Shown: positions 45,373-54,970, counted from the stretch's first letter. The stretch: DNA of 64,000 nt from Flavobacteriales bacterium (GCA_002863125.1 PKEB01000025.1:1-64000), one strand, 5' to 3'. Translations and numbers: made by a program. The notes: generated from the letters alone by a model not told the origin.

Positions 45373-46725
45373 TTAGACAACCGACCGGTTTAAATCAAAC
45401 TCCTCCAAGTACGTGGCTACGCGCTTAACGAAGCTACCTCCCAGCATACCGTCCACTACGCGGTGATCATAGCTGTGGCTGAGGAACATCATGTGGCGGA
45501 TGCCAATCATGTCCCCTTCCGGCGTCTCAATGACTGCTGGCTTTTTGCGAATGGCACCCAAGGCGAGGATGCCAACCTGCGGCTGATTGATGATGGGCGT
45601 GCCCATGACGTTGCCGAAGGTGCCCACGTTGGACATGGTGTATGTTCCGCCAGCGGTATCATCCGGCTTGAGCTTTCCAGTGCGGGCTCGGTCGGCGAGG
45701 TCGTTGACCCGCGTAGCCAAACCAACCAAGCTCAATTGGTCCGCGTTGTGAATGACCGGCACGATCAAATTGCCGGATGGCAACGCCGTCGCCATGCCCA
45801 AATTGATCTGCTTCTTGATGATGATGCGGTCGCCGTCAACGCTGGCATTGACGCCAGGGAAATCCCGAATGGCCTTGACAATGGCCTCCGCAATCAGCGG
45901 CGTGAAGGTCAATTTCGTGCCGTGTGCCTGCTCGAAGGCGGCCTTGTTGCGCTTCCGCCACTCCACGATTTTGGTCATGTCGGCCTCGACGAAGCTGGTT
46001 ACGTGTGGGCTGGTTTGCTTCGAGCGAACCATGTGATCCGCGATGAGCTTGCGCATGCGGTCCATCTCCACAATCTCGTCCTGCCCGGAAACAGAAACCG
46101 TCGGGGCCGTACTGGCAGCTTGAGCCGAAGCCTGCGGTGCGACCGGAGCGGCCGGAGCCGTTGCGGCTGCAGAGTCGCGGCTGGCGATGTACGCCAAAAT
46201 GTCTTTTTTGGTCACTCGCCCCTCCGAACCGGAGCCGGCGATGCCATCCAATTCCGCGGGTGTGACGCCCTCGGATTGGGCAATGCTGCGAACGAGTGGG
46301 GAATAGAATCGGCCGTTGGCTCCGATGCGCGCAGGCAGCTGGTCCAGCGGACCTGAGGCAGCCAGTGGTGCTTGCAGTGCTTCGACCACTGCTGGGGCTG
46401 GAGCTGCTACTGGGGCTGGGGCGGCCGGAGTTGGAGCCGGTGTGGCTGCGGCACTTGCGGACGCGGGCGCTGCATCCGCATCACCGTCGATTTCGAATTT
46501 GGCAATGGCTTGGCCCACGGCTACCACATCGCCTTCCTGCACCAACCACTCCACCAAGGTTCCGTCTTCAGGGGCGGGCACCTCGCTATCGACCTTGTCG
46601 GTGGCGATTTCAACCAAGGGCTCATCGGCCTCGGTTTGTTCCCCCGCATTGACGACAAATTTGGTAATCGTGGCCTCGGCCACGCTCTCCCCCATTTTGG
46701 GTAACAAGATTTCAATTACTGCCAT
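45373..46725 (-). CDS. 2-oxoacid dehydrogenase E2, dihydrolipoamide acyltransferase
   Basis: Core E2 of a 2-oxoacid dehydrogenase complex (450 aa). It has one N-terminal lipoyl domain with Lys44 in EIATDKVDSEVP, an Ala/Pro-rich linker (about 80-115), an E1/E3-binding domain around 130-175 (YSPLVRSIAQSEGV), a second Ala-rich linker, and a catalytic domain ending with SHSYDHRVVDG, where His421 and Asp425 are catalytic. The exact complex (branched-chain, pyruvate or 2-oxoglutarate) is not settled; the lipoyl wording is like Bacteroidota branched-chain/pyruvate types. E1 and E3 are not nearby. Its start overlaps the GT2-fusion gene by 14 nt. Confidence 0.88.
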   Translation of the reverse strand: MAVIEILLPKMGESVAEATITKFVVNAGEQTEADEPLVEIATDKVDSEVPAPEDGTLVEWLVQEGDVVAVGQAIAKFEIDGDADAAPASASAAATPAPTPAAPAPVAAPAPAVVEALQAPLAASGPLDQLPARIGANGRFYSPLVRSIAQSEGVTPAELDGIAGSGSEGRVTKKDILAYIASRDSAAATAPAAPVAPQASAQAASTAPTVSVSGQDEIVEMDRMRKLIADHMVRSKQTSPHVTSFVEADMTKIVEWRKRNKAAFEQAHGTKLTFTPLIAEAIVKAIRDFPGVNASVDGDRIIIKKQINLGMATALPSGNLIVPVIHNADQLSLVGLATRVNDLADRARTGKLKPDDTAGGTYTMSNVGTFGNVMGTPIINQPQVGILALGAIRKKPAVIETPEGDMIGIRHMMFLSHSYDHRVVDGMLGGSFVKRVATYLEEFDLNRSVV

Positions 46726-48676
46726 GGCGATGTATTGCGCGGTACGAAATTAAGGCTTCCCAGATGACTTGCACATCGATTGTCCAACGATAATCACGAA
46801 CGTATGTGAGCAGCGCGCGTTGCCCGGCTCGATCGCCCATGCCTTCAGCTCGGTGAAACACAAAACCGTTCGACGGATGAGCGCGGTTCTCCGACGGATT
46901 GTTGTAGCCCACCCACGTTGAAGTGCCCATCAGCACCTCTACCGCAGCACCGAGCCAGTCACTCTGTTTCCTCACCATGAAAACCGGGAAGGCGAGCAAG
47001 ACCAAGAGCGCCATCGCCACATCAACGGTGCGTTTGGCGCGGCGAGCACGCGGCTTGAAAATGGCGCCGTTCCATTCCGTGATGGCGCCGCGCTCGGGGC
47101 CGCCCGCTCCCACAATTTGACCGTCATCGGTCCAAGCAATGCGGAAACGGACATGATTATTGGAAACGAGGCTCATCGCACGGATCATCTGACCGGCGGA
47201 CACTTCGCGCCCGCTCATGATGACTTCATTGAATTGGTGCACACGGATGGCATCGCTCAAGCTGTCGATTGCGCCCAACCATTGAACGCCATCGTCGGAT
47301 GAATCGATGCTGGAAGGATGAATCGACAAGGCGTACACATCCCCAAAGGCAACGGGCTCGAGCACATCATGGGTGCGAATCAAGTCTTGCATGGGCATCA
47401 AATCCGCTGGCCCGGAGATGTACAAACGCTTCGGCGTGGACTCACCGGCACTTCCGCCGAATCGGGTGAAAATCGCCCGCACACCTGCGATGACCCCCGG
47501 CACAAACCCGGCCCCAAACAAGAAGATGGCCCGGCTGAACCGCAGCGATTCCGGAAGCAAGCCATAGGTGGCAAGCAACACAATCGTTCCAATGACAATT
47601 CCCTTCGCCACGGCGTTCCAACGCCACGGTTGATCGTAACCGCCTTGCAATTTGACTGCTGCCAACCAGACAAAGGCGTATGCACCAGTCGCGGGCAATG
47701 CCATGTCCCAGTCGTACCGGATGTGCTGCCATGCGCCGTATTGCTGCAGAAAAAACACCAACCCCGCCCACGAAAGCAACCACTCCACGGCCGGAAGCGC
47801 CACAGACTTGGATACCCGCGAAGCGATGGCTAAAGCGGCCCGGAGGTAAATCGCCAATTGGATGACCCGGTGCATCGCGCGGCCGCCGCGTCCACTGAAG
47901 TGGGTGCGCGCGAAAATCTGCATGGCGCGGTAAAACACCAGCACGTAATTCAACGAACCTTTTTTGGTGCTTTCCCCTTTGTAATGCACGATGGAAGTGC
48001 CAGCAAAATAGTGGTTCTCATACCCCCCTTTCATCAGGCGCCAGCTCAAGTCGATGTCCTCTCCGTACATGAAGTACTGCTCATCGAGCAATCCCACTTC
48101 ATCGAGTGCCGACGCCCGCATCCACATGAAGGCGCCGCTCAAAATCTCGATGGGTTGGGATTCGTCTTTTGATAAATTCCCCATGTAATAGCGGTTGAGC
48201 CGAGCAGAACGAGGGGCCAAGCGGTACAGCCCCGAAATCTTCCAGAAGGCCGCGCTCGGGGTTGGAATGCCGCGCTTCGATTCCGGTAGGTAGCGGCCGG
48301 CACCATCGACCATGGGAACGCCCAATCCGCCCAAACGAGGCCGGGCATCGGCGTATTTAAGGCACTTCAACAAGGTGTCTTCCTGAATGATGGTGTCGGG
48401 ATTCAACAGCAACACCCAGCGGCCCTTGCTCTGGCGAATGGCGAGGTTGTTGCCCTTTGAAAAGCCCAAATTCTCTTTGGAATCGATCAAATGCACTTCC
48501 GGGAACTGGCGCCTAACCATCGCGCACGAACCGTCCACGGAATTGTTGTCGACCACAAACACCTCCGCTGCATAGCCCGCTTGTTCCAGCACCGCAACAC
48601 CCGCCCGCACCGAGAGCAGGCACTGGGAAAGAAAGTGTTCAACGTTGTAATTGACAATGATGACCGAAACGTCCAC
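46712..48676 (-). CDS. GT2 glycosyltransferase fused to a membrane and Rossmann-like region
   Basis: Protein of 654 aa. Residues 1 to about 265 form a rhamnosyltransferase-like GT2 domain (SVIIVNYNVEHFLSQCLLSV, VVDNNSVDGS, NLGFSKGNNLAIRQSKGRWVLLLNPD, MYGEDIDLSWR). Then come about five helices (roughly 290-400), a soluble segment starting KRLYISGPADLMPM (about 420-545) resembling the nucleotide-binding domain of polyprenyl glycosylphosphotransferases, and a last hydrophobic segment near 560-580. The phosphotransferase catalytic domain itself is missing. The tail ends with TSTWVGYNN and following residues like sugar-transferase tails. It lies between recR and the E2 gene. Confidence 0.82.
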   Translation of the reverse strand: MDVSVIIVNYNVEHFLSQCLLSVRAGVAVLEQAGYAAEVFVVDNNSVDGSCAMVRRQFPEVHLIDSKENLGFSKGNNLAIRQSKGRWVLLLNPDTIIQEDTLLKCLKYADARPRLGGLGVPMVDGAGRYLPESKRGIPTPSAAFWKISGLYRLAPRSARLNRYYMGNLSKDESQPIEILSGAFMWMRASALDEVGLLDEQYFMYGEDIDLSWRLMKGGYENHYFAGTSIVHYKGESTKKGSLNYVLVFYRAMQIFARTHFSGRGGRAMHRVIQLAIYLRAALAIASRVSKSVALPAVEWLLSWAGLVFFLQQYGAWQHIRYDWDMALPATGAYAFVWLAAVKLQGGYDQPWRWNAVAKGIVIGTIVLLATYGLLPESLRFSRAIFLFGAGFVPGVIAGVRAIFTRFGGSAGESTPKRLYISGPADLMPMQDLIRTHDVLEPVAFGDVYALSIHPSSIDSSDDGVQWLGAIDSLSDAIRVHQFNEVIMSGREVSAGQMIRAMSLVSNNHVRFRIAWTDDGQIVGAGGPERGAITEWNGAIFKPRARRAKRTVDVAMALLVLLAFPVFMVRKQSDWLGAAVEVLMGTSTWVGYNNPSENRAHPSNGFVFHRAEGMGDRAGQRALLTYVRDYRWTIDVQVIWEALISYRAIHRHGSN

Positions 48677-48685
48677 GGCTTGAAG

Positions 48686-49309
48686 TTAGGAGGTATACGG
48701 TAAGCGCTGCTTCAAGCTCTGCACCAAGGTCGCTTCATCCGCGTGCTGTAGGTCTTCACCCACCGCCAAGCCGCGGGCGATGGCCGTGACTTCCACCTCG
48801 GAATTGGCCAATTTTCGAAACAAGTAAAACGCCGTGGTCTCGCCTTCCATGGTTGCCGGTAAGGCAAAAATGACCTCGGTGCGCCGGTCAGTATCGGCGC
48901 CGTCATGCTGCTCGAGTCGCTGAACGAGCGTATCGATGTTGAGGTCATTGGGGCCGATGCCGTCCATGGGGCTGATCACGCCTCCCAAAACGTGGTATTT
49001 GCCGCGGTATTGCCCGGTCGATTCCAACGCCAGCAAATCCCGGATGTCTTCCACAACACAAACCAATGCCTCGTTGCGCGCGGGATCAGCACAAATGGAG
49101 CACACTTCGGCTTCCGTTAAGTTGTGGCATTGCCGGCACGCATGGATTCCCTTTTTCATCGCCTGGAAGGCTTCGGCAAAAGCGTCCACCTGCTCGTCCG
49201 AACGGTTCAACAGGTTCAGCACGAGGCGCAGCGCGGTTTTGCGGCCTACACCCGGCAGCGATGCCATTTGGTCAACGGCCGCTTCGATCAACCGCGAAGG
49301 AAGTTCCAT
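48686..49309 (-). CDS. recR: Recombination protein RecR
   Basis: Acts with RecF and RecO to load RecA at gaps. The 207-aa protein has the helix-hairpin-helix LPGVGRKTALRLVLNLL (18-34), a zinc finger Cys58, Cys61, Cys70, Cys73, and a TOPRIM domain beginning LVCVVEDIRDLLALE, with GGVISPMDGIGP. Length is typical. It is the first gene of a five-gene reverse-strand unit; TAAATTTG sits 4 nt before its ATG. Confidence 0.95.
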   Translation of the reverse strand: MELPSRLIEAAVDQMASLPGVGRKTALRLVLNLLNRSDEQVDAFAEAFQAMKKGIHACRQCHNLTEAEVCSICADPARNEALVCVVEDIRDLLALESTGQYRGKYHVLGGVISPMDGIGPNDLNIDTLVQRLEQHDGADTDRRTEVIFALPATMEGETTAFYLFRKLANSEVEVTAIARGLAVGEDLQHADEATLVQSLKQRLPYTS

Positions 49310-49313
49310 GGTG

Positions 49314-49321
49314 CAAATTTA
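49314..49321 (-). promoter_or_regulatory. -7 box of recR
   Basis: TAAATTTG, perfect consensus, then CACC and the ATG at 49309. Faces away from the symporter promoter. Confidence 0.6.
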
Positions 49322-49333
49322 CAGGCGGTTGCT

Positions 49334-49341
49334 CATCTTTG
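49334..49341 (+). promoter_or_regulatory. -7-like box of the sodium:solute symporter gene
   Basis: CATCTTTG, one mismatch from TAnnTTTG, followed by GGGC and the ATG at 49346. Confidence 0.4.
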
Positions 49342-49345
49342 GGGC

Positions 49346-50824
49346 ATGACTCCAAAGACGGTTCTCCTGATTTTCTGTGGATATGTTGCGGCACTGCTGC
49401 TGGTCGCTCGGCTGACAGCGAGCCACGGAGCTCAAGACGGCGATGCACATTTCTTTGTCGCCAGCAAAAAGGCCCCCTGGTACGCGGTCGCTTTCGGCAT
49501 GCTAGGGGCTTCGTTGAGCGGGGTCACGTTCATCAGCGTCCCGGGCTGGGTGGCCTCGCAAGGGTTCACCTACATGCAGATGGTGCTCGGGTACTTAGTC
49601 GGGTACGGTTTCATCATGGCCGTGCTCATGCCCCTCTACTACTGGATGGGGCTGACCAGCATTTACGGCTACTTCGAAAGCCGCTTCGGCCCGAAAGCCT
49701 ACCGTACGGGTGCGGCGTTCTTCATCTTGTCTCGGACCATCGGGGCAGCTTTTCGGCTTTTTCTCGTGGCGCTGGTGCTCAAGCTGTTCATCCTCGAACC
49801 GCTCGGGTGGAGTGCTTTGGACGGCACGGCGTTGGATTGGGGGTATGCCGCGGCGGTGTTGGTCATCCTCGGCGTAATCTGGGCGTACACCCGACAGGGC
49901 GGCTTGGGTACGATTGTTTGGACCGACACCCTGCAAACAGCTGCCATGCTCGTCGCCGTGGTCTACTCGGCTTATGCCATCACCACAGCCATGGATTGGT
50001 CATGGGGGGACGCCGTACACCACATCCAATCCAGCCCCATGGGCCAGTGGTGGGTATGGGACGATTGGAAAGCCCCCAATCATTTCATCAAACACTTCAC
50101 TGCGGGGGCATTCGTGGCAACGGCCATGACCGGTATGGATCAGGACATGATGCAGAAAAACCTGGCCTGCAAAAACCTGCAAGAAGCCCGCTGGAACATG
50201 GGGAGTTTCTCCCTCGTGCTGGTTGTGGTGAATGTATTGTTCTTGGGGTTGGGCGTGCTCCTTTACACCTGGGCCGATAGCCAAGCTTTGGCCATCGAGC
50301 GCGCCGATAGCTTGTACCCCACCGTTGCGCTGGGCGGAAGTTTGGGATGGGGCTTGGGGTTGGTGTTCCTCATCGGACTGCTGGCCTCGGCATTCAGCAG
50401 CGCCGACAGCGCCATGACCGCACTGACCACCTCCATTTGTGTGGACCTGCTCGGAACGGAAAAGCAAGCGCCTGCCCAAGCCACAGCGGTGCGCAAGAAG
50501 GTCCACCTCGGTGTCGCATTGGTCCTGTTTGCCGTGATCCTGGCGTTCAGTGCTGTGCAAGATTCGAGTGTGGTGTCGGCGATTTTCACGGCGGCGAACT
50601 ACACGTACGGCCCCATTCTTGGGTTATTTGCGTTCGGTTTGGTCACCAAAGGACAGCCCGTTGACCGGTGGATTCCTTGGGTGGCCGTGGCGAGTCCCGT
50701 GCTCTGTTACCTGCTCGAAGCTGGCTTGAACTCCAGCTATGGATTCAGCTTCGGTTTTGCCCTCTTGCCCGTTAATGGGTTACTCACATTTTTGGGGCTC
50801 TGGCTGTTGACGAAAAAACGGTGA
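49346..50824 (+). CDS. Sodium:solute symporter (SSS family)
   Basis: Sodium-coupled transporter of 492 aa with about 13 helices. Family features are ASKKAPWYAVAFGMLGASLSGVTFISVPG in the first unwound helix, YGYFESRFG, and ASAFSSADSAMTALTTSICVDL with the sodium-site serines. The substrate is not predictable. The open frame extends upstream into recR on the opposite strand, but the hydrophobic protein begins at MTPKTVLL (49346), 4 nt after a promoter-like box. Confidence 0.88.
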   Translation: MTPKTVLLIFCGYVAALLLVARLTASHGAQDGDAHFFVASKKAPWYAVAFGMLGASLSGVTFISVPGWVASQGFTYMQMVLGYLVGYGFIMAVLMPLYYWMGLTSIYGYFESRFGPKAYRTGAAFFILSRTIGAAFRLFLVALVLKLFILEPLGWSALDGTALDWGYAAAVLVILGVIWAYTRQGGLGTIVWTDTLQTAAMLVAVVYSAYAITTAMDWSWGDAVHHIQSSPMGQWWVWDDWKAPNHFIKHFTAGAFVATAMTGMDQDMMQKNLACKNLQEARWNMGSFSLVLVVVNVLFLGLGVLLYTWADSQALAIERADSLYPTVALGGSLGWGLGLVFLIGLLASAFSSADSAMTALTTSICVDLLGTEKQAPAQATAVRKKVHLGVALVLFAVILAFSAVQDSSVVSAIFTAANYTYGPILGLFAFGLVTKGQPVDRWIPWVAVASPVLCYLLEAGLNSSYGFSFGFALLPVNGLLTFLGLWLLTKKR

Positions 50825-50863
50825 TTTATGGCGCCGTGCTGACAGCCCTGTGAACACGCGCTG

Positions 50864-50871
50864 TATTTTTG
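50864..50871 (+). promoter_or_regulatory. -7 box of the aminotransferase gene
   Basis: TATTTTTG, perfect consensus, 30 nt before the ATG at 50902. Confidence 0.5.
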
Positions 50872-50901
50872 GGCTTTCCATTTTAGACCCCAGCAATTCC
50901 C

Positions 50902-52098
50902 ATGGAACAACGCCCCTCTCAACTGCTCAACCGCCTCTCTGAATCCGCGACCATTGCGATGGCCCGAAAGGCCACCGAATTGAAGCAATCCGGTGTTGAC
51001 GTCATCTCCCTCTCCCTCGGGGAACCGGATTTTGACACACCTGAGGTGCTCAAACAAGCGGGCATTGAAGCCATCGAGAAGAACATCACGCACTACACGC
51101 CGGTTCCGGGGTTGCAAGATGTGCGTGAAGCCATTTGTGCAAAGTTCAAGCGGGACAACGGGCTCGACTTCGCCCCTTCCCAAATCGTCGTCTCCAATGG
51201 CGCCAAACAGAGCATCACCAACGTGGTTCTTACGCTTGTGGATCCGGGTGAAGAAGTCATTTTGCCCGCCCCGTATTGGGTGAGCTATGCGGACATGGTG
51301 GCCTTTGCCGGCGGTACCTCCAAGGTGTTGCCGACATCCATTGAGAACGACTTCAAAATTCAGCCCGACGAGCTTGAAGCGGCCATCAACGACAAAACCC
51401 GGTTGCTGATTTATTCATCGCCCTGCAATCCTTCGGGCTCCGTTTACACGCGGGAAGAGATTGAGGCCTTGGCGGAAGTGCTGAAGCGCCACCCCCACGT
51501 CTACATCATCAGCGACGAGATTTACGAGCTGATCAACTTCACGGACGGACACTGTTCGATGGGCACCATCGAAGAACTCAAAGACCGAGTTATTACGGTG
51601 AACGGGGTTTCCAAAGGTTTTGCCATGACCGGCTGGCGCCTGGGCTACATCGGAGCGCCGGAATGGATTGCCAAGGCCTGCTCCAAAATTCAAGGCCAAG
51701 TCACCTCCGCACCTTGCAGCATTGCCCAAGTAGCAGCAGGTGCAGCCGTGTCGGAGGACCCTTCGATTGCCGACGAAATGAAGGCGGCGTTTCTGTCCCG
51801 CCGTGATTTGATGATCGACGGATTGAGTGCCATTCCTGGACTGAAGGTGAACCGACCCATGGGGGCGTTTTACCTGTTCCCCGATGTCAGCGCCTTGTTC
51901 GGCAAGTCGAATGGCGATCGCACCATAGCAACCGCAGAGGACTTCGCCATGTACCTACTAGAAGAAGCCCACGTGGCGACGGTTGGCGGGGGTGCGTTTG
52001 GAACGCCCGAGTGCATCCGCCTTTCTTATGCGGCCTCTGAAGCGCAATTGAACGAAGCGCTTGCACGGATTTCAAAGGCCGTTGCAGCACTTCAATAA
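50902..52098 (+). CDS. Class I PLP-dependent aminotransferase (aspartate aminotransferase-like)
   Basis: Aminotransferase of 398 aa in the AspB/I-gamma subgroup. It shows SLGEPDFDTP, YTPVPGLQDVREAIC, PAPYWVSYADMV, SSPCNPSGSVYTREE, ISDEIYELI, and the PLP-Lys segment VSKGFAMTGWRLGYIG (Lys near 237). The most likely reaction is aspartate plus 2-oxoglutarate to oxaloacetate plus glutamate, though other aromatic or prephenate specificities occur in this subgroup. Confidence 0.92.
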   Translation: MEQRPSQLLNRLSESATIAMARKATELKQSGVDVISLSLGEPDFDTPEVLKQAGIEAIEKNITHYTPVPGLQDVREAICAKFKRDNGLDFAPSQIVVSNGAKQSITNVVLTLVDPGEEVILPAPYWVSYADMVAFAGGTSKVLPTSIENDFKIQPDELEAAINDKTRLLIYSSPCNPSGSVYTREEIEALAEVLKRHPHVYIISDEIYELINFTDGHCSMGTIEELKDRVITVNGVSKGFAMTGWRLGYIGAPEWIAKACSKIQGQVTSAPCSIAQVAAGAAVSEDPSIADEMKAAFLSRRDLMIDGLSAIPGLKVNRPMGAFYLFPDVSALFGKSNGDRTIATAEDFAMYLLEEAHVATVGGGAFGTPECIRLSYAASEAQLNEALARISKAVAALQ

Positions 52099-52109
52099 AG
52101 CCCGTTCGC

Positions 52110-52117
52110 TACCTTCG
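52110..52117 (+). promoter_or_regulatory. -7-like box of the heptose-phosphate kinase gene
   Basis: TACCTTCG, then TAAG and the ATG at 52122. Confidence 0.45.
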
Positions 52118-52121
52118 TAAG

Positions 52122-53144
52122 ATGGAAGCGCTCCACGCACTTCAAAATACCCACCGGATATCGGTGCTCGTCATCGGCGACGTTATGCTCGACGCCTACC
52201 TCATCGGCCAGGTCAACCGGATTTCTCCGGAAGCCCCCGTGCCCATTGTCGACGTTCATCAACGGGAAAAGCGTTTGGGAGGAGCCGCCAACGTGGCCAA
52301 GAATTTGATTGCGCTCGGTGCGCAAGTGCAGGTGGCTGCGACGGTTGGTGACGATGCTTCCGGGCAGGAAATCCAACGGTTGTTTCAAACCCAAGGCATC
52401 GGAACCGCCGCGTTGGTCGAAGTGCCCGGTCGTCCCACCACCGTCAAAACGCGCGTCATCAGCAATGGACAGCAGCTCTTGCGGGTGGATGAAGAGCAAG
52501 CGAGCGAGTTGGAAGAGCCGTGGACGGCTGAACTGATTGCCCGGTGCCAGGACGTCATCGACAATGAGCGCATCGACGTTGTCATTTTCGAAGACTACGA
52601 CAAAGGCACCCTGATTCCAACGGTCATCGAAACGGTCTCGGTGCTGTGCCGTGAGAAGGGCATCAAAACCACCGTCGACCCCAAGTTTCGAAATTTCGAC
52701 CGCTACCGGCATGTGGACTTGTTCAAGCCCAACTTGAAGGAAATGCGTGAAGGGCTCAGCATGGCCATACACAAAGAATCCGATGCGAGTTTGGCCCAGG
52801 CCGTCCAGCGCATGCACGAGCGATTGGAGGCGTCCATCTCGTTGGTGACGCTTAGCGAGCGCGGTGTTTGCTTTTACGCCCCTGACCATTCACAAGGTTT
52901 TCAGCGCATTCCTGCCTTTGAACGGGAAATCACAGACGTCAGCGGTGCAGGCGATGCGGTCATTGCTGTAGCCTCCGTGCTGCTCGCCTTGGACGTTCCC
53001 GTCTGGCAAATCGCGGCGGTCGCTAACCTGGCCGGAGGACTGGTGTGTGAAAAAGTTGGTGTCGTCACCGTTGAGCGCGAACGCCTCCAAGCGGAATGGG
53101 AAACCCACGCAGACGCCATAGCGGCATTGATGAATTCGAAATGA
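52122..53144 (+). CDS. D-glycero-beta-D-manno-heptose-7-phosphate kinase-like PfkB kinase (RfaE1/HldE-N type)
   Basis: PfkB-family sugar kinase of 340 aa matching the N-terminal half of HldE: VIGDVMLDAYLIGQVNRISPEAPVP, LGGAANVAKNLIALG, KPNLKEM, and the catalytic TDVSGAGDAVIAV (Asp in GAGD). Its expected role is phosphorylating heptose-7-phosphate for ADP-heptose and LPS core synthesis. The adenylyltransferase half is absent from this protein and the neighbourhood. It is coupled to the potassium transporter gene by an ATGA overlap, with no functional reason evident. Confidence 0.87.
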   Translation: MEALHALQNTHRISVLVIGDVMLDAYLIGQVNRISPEAPVPIVDVHQREKRLGGAANVAKNLIALGAQVQVAATVGDDASGQEIQRLFQTQGIGTAALVEVPGRPTTVKTRVISNGQQLLRVDEEQASELEEPWTAELIARCQDVIDNERIDVVIFEDYDKGTLIPTVIETVSVLCREKGIKTTVDPKFRNFDRYRHVDLFKPNLKEMREGLSMAIHKESDASLAQAVQRMHERLEASISLVTLSERGVCFYAPDHSQGFQRIPAFEREITDVSGAGDAVIAVASVLLALDVPVWQIAAVANLAGGLVCEKVGVVTVERERLQAEWETHADAIAALMNSK

Positions 53145-54967
53145 ACTTTCAAGAATTTCGAGAGCGGATCAACGTTGGGCTGTACCAATCCAAAGACCGC
53201 GTCTTGGGTGGATTGAAAATCCTCAACCTGCTCGTCTCGGCTTCTGCTCTGTTTGTTCTCGCCTTGTACTACGGCTACCCGAACGAATCCGAAACCGCAA
53301 TCCAACTTTTGGGCTATGTCAAATTCAGTTTTGGCTTTTACGTCCTGCAGTACATCACCCGCCTACTGTATGATTTCCAGCCGCGTGAATTTTTGCGGCG
53401 AACGTGGTTCGAAGCAGCGGTCATGGTCGTATTGGTCATTGAGGGGGCAAGTGACCTCTTTACGGATGAATTACTTATAAGTCGGTTTATACAATCGGTT
53501 GGATTCGATTCAATATCAGACTTTTACACGATATTCATACAAGGCTACTTCTTCACCATTGTCCTGGCGGAATTGCTGCGTGGTGGGCGGGTATTGCCGC
53601 GGATCAGACTGAACCCTGCGGTCATCTTCATCATGAGTTTTCTGGGGTTAATCACCATTGGAACGGTCCTGCTCGTGCTCCCCGAGATGACGGTCGCGCC
53701 AGGCAGCATGGGATTCCTCGATGCTCTGTTCACATCGACCAGCGCCACCTGCGTCACCGGCTTGATGGTGGTGGATACGGTGACCTTTTTCTCCTTCAAA
53801 GGTCAGGTGGTCATTTTGGCGTTGATCCAGCTGGGGGGCTTGAACCTCATCGCCTTTGGCTCGTTCTTGGTGCTTGCCTCCAAGTTTGGCCTGGGCGTGC
53901 GGCAGCACGATGTCATCGAAGACTTCGTCAACCGCGATACCTTCAACGCCAGCTCCGGGTTGCTCGGCAAGGTGCTGATGTGGTGCTTGGCGATTGAGTC
54001 CGGAGGGGCGCTCATCATGCACATGACGTGGGGTGAGGCCTTGAATGGTATGGCCTCGGGCCGACAGTGGTTTTATTCCGTGTTCCACTCCGTTTCTGCC
54101 TTCAACAACGCGGGCATTTCCCTTTTCACGGATGGATTGGCGAATGCGGCCATTGACAGCCATTACGCCCTGCATTGGACCGTAACGGTGCTGGTCTTTT
54201 TCGGCGCATTGGGCATGGTGGCCATCTTCGACTTGTTTGATCCGGCTCGCCTGCGGGAGCGGATGAGCCAGCCGTGGAAGCACATCGGCTTTGCGACCAA
54301 AATCGCCCTCTACTTCTCTTTGGGACTGGTGGCCGTTGGCGCGGCTGCCTTCTGGCTTCTGGAAGCAGACGGCACCCTTACGGGCATGAGCCCATTTGGT
54401 CAACTCACCACCTCGGTCTTTCAAAGCGCAACACGGACCAGCGGATTCAACACCGTGGACATCGGGGCAGTTGGGGTACCCATGTTGTTCCTGCTCATCA
54501 TCTTGATGTTCATCGGTTCCTCCTCGAGTTCTACCGGAGGTGGTATCAAAACCTCCACGCTGTCCATTGTGATGGCGGATGTATGGAGAACCGTGCGCAA
54601 CCTCGACCACGTCCAGCTGTTCAAGCGAACTGTGCCCGAAGTTTTGCGGTCTAGAGCCTACAGCGTGCTGCTCTTCTTTTTGGTCGGAAACACCGTCGCC
54701 ATCTTCCTGTTATCGATAACGGAATCACACATTTTGGAATCGAACGATCGGACCCTACTCGACCTTATTTTTGAAGAAGTGAGTGCCTTTGGAACCGTGG
54801 GATTGAGCACCGGAATCACGGCCATATTGAGCCCCATGGGCAAGGTCATCATCATGCTGAGCATGTTTGTGGGGCGCGTGGGCACCCTCACCGTGGCGTA
54901 TGCGCTCGGCGGACGATTGGTTCAAACGCACATCAAATACCCAGAAGGCCACACCATGGTCGGATAA
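53141..54967 (+). CDS. Potassium uptake protein, TrkH/KtrB family
   Basis: Potassium-translocating subunit of 608 aa. Four pore-loop motifs are visible, each with a selectivity-filter Gly: TSATCVTGLMV, SAFNNAGISLF, SATRTSGFNTVD, and SAFGTVGLSTG. An N-terminal extension of about 170 residues with extra helices precedes the TrkH core, as in Bacteroidota homologues. The regulatory RCK partner (TrkA/KtrA) is not in the window. The ATG at 53141 overlaps the kinase stop; an earlier in-frame start lies inside that gene. Confidence 0.9.
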   Translation: MNFQEFRERINVGLYQSKDRVLGGLKILNLLVSASALFVLALYYGYPNESETAIQLLGYVKFSFGFYVLQYITRLLYDFQPREFLRRTWFEAAVMVVLVIEGASDLFTDELLISRFIQSVGFDSISDFYTIFIQGYFFTIVLAELLRGGRVLPRIRLNPAVIFIMSFLGLITIGTVLLVLPEMTVAPGSMGFLDALFTSTSATCVTGLMVVDTVTFFSFKGQVVILALIQLGGLNLIAFGSFLVLASKFGLGVRQHDVIEDFVNRDTFNASSGLLGKVLMWCLAIESGGALIMHMTWGEALNGMASGRQWFYSVFHSVSAFNNAGISLFTDGLANAAIDSHYALHWTVTVLVFFGALGMVAIFDLFDPARLRERMSQPWKHIGFATKIALYFSLGLVAVGAAAFWLLEADGTLTGMSPFGQLTTSVFQSATRTSGFNTVDIGAVGVPMLFLLIILMFIGSSSSSTGGGIKTSTLSIVMADVWRTVRNLDHVQLFKRTVPEVLRSRAYSVLLFFLVGNTVAIFLLSITESHILESNDRTLLDLIFEEVSAFGTVGLSTGITAILSPMGKVIIMLSMFVGRVGTLTVAYALGGRLVQTHIKYPEGHTMVG

Positions 54968-54970
54968 CAC

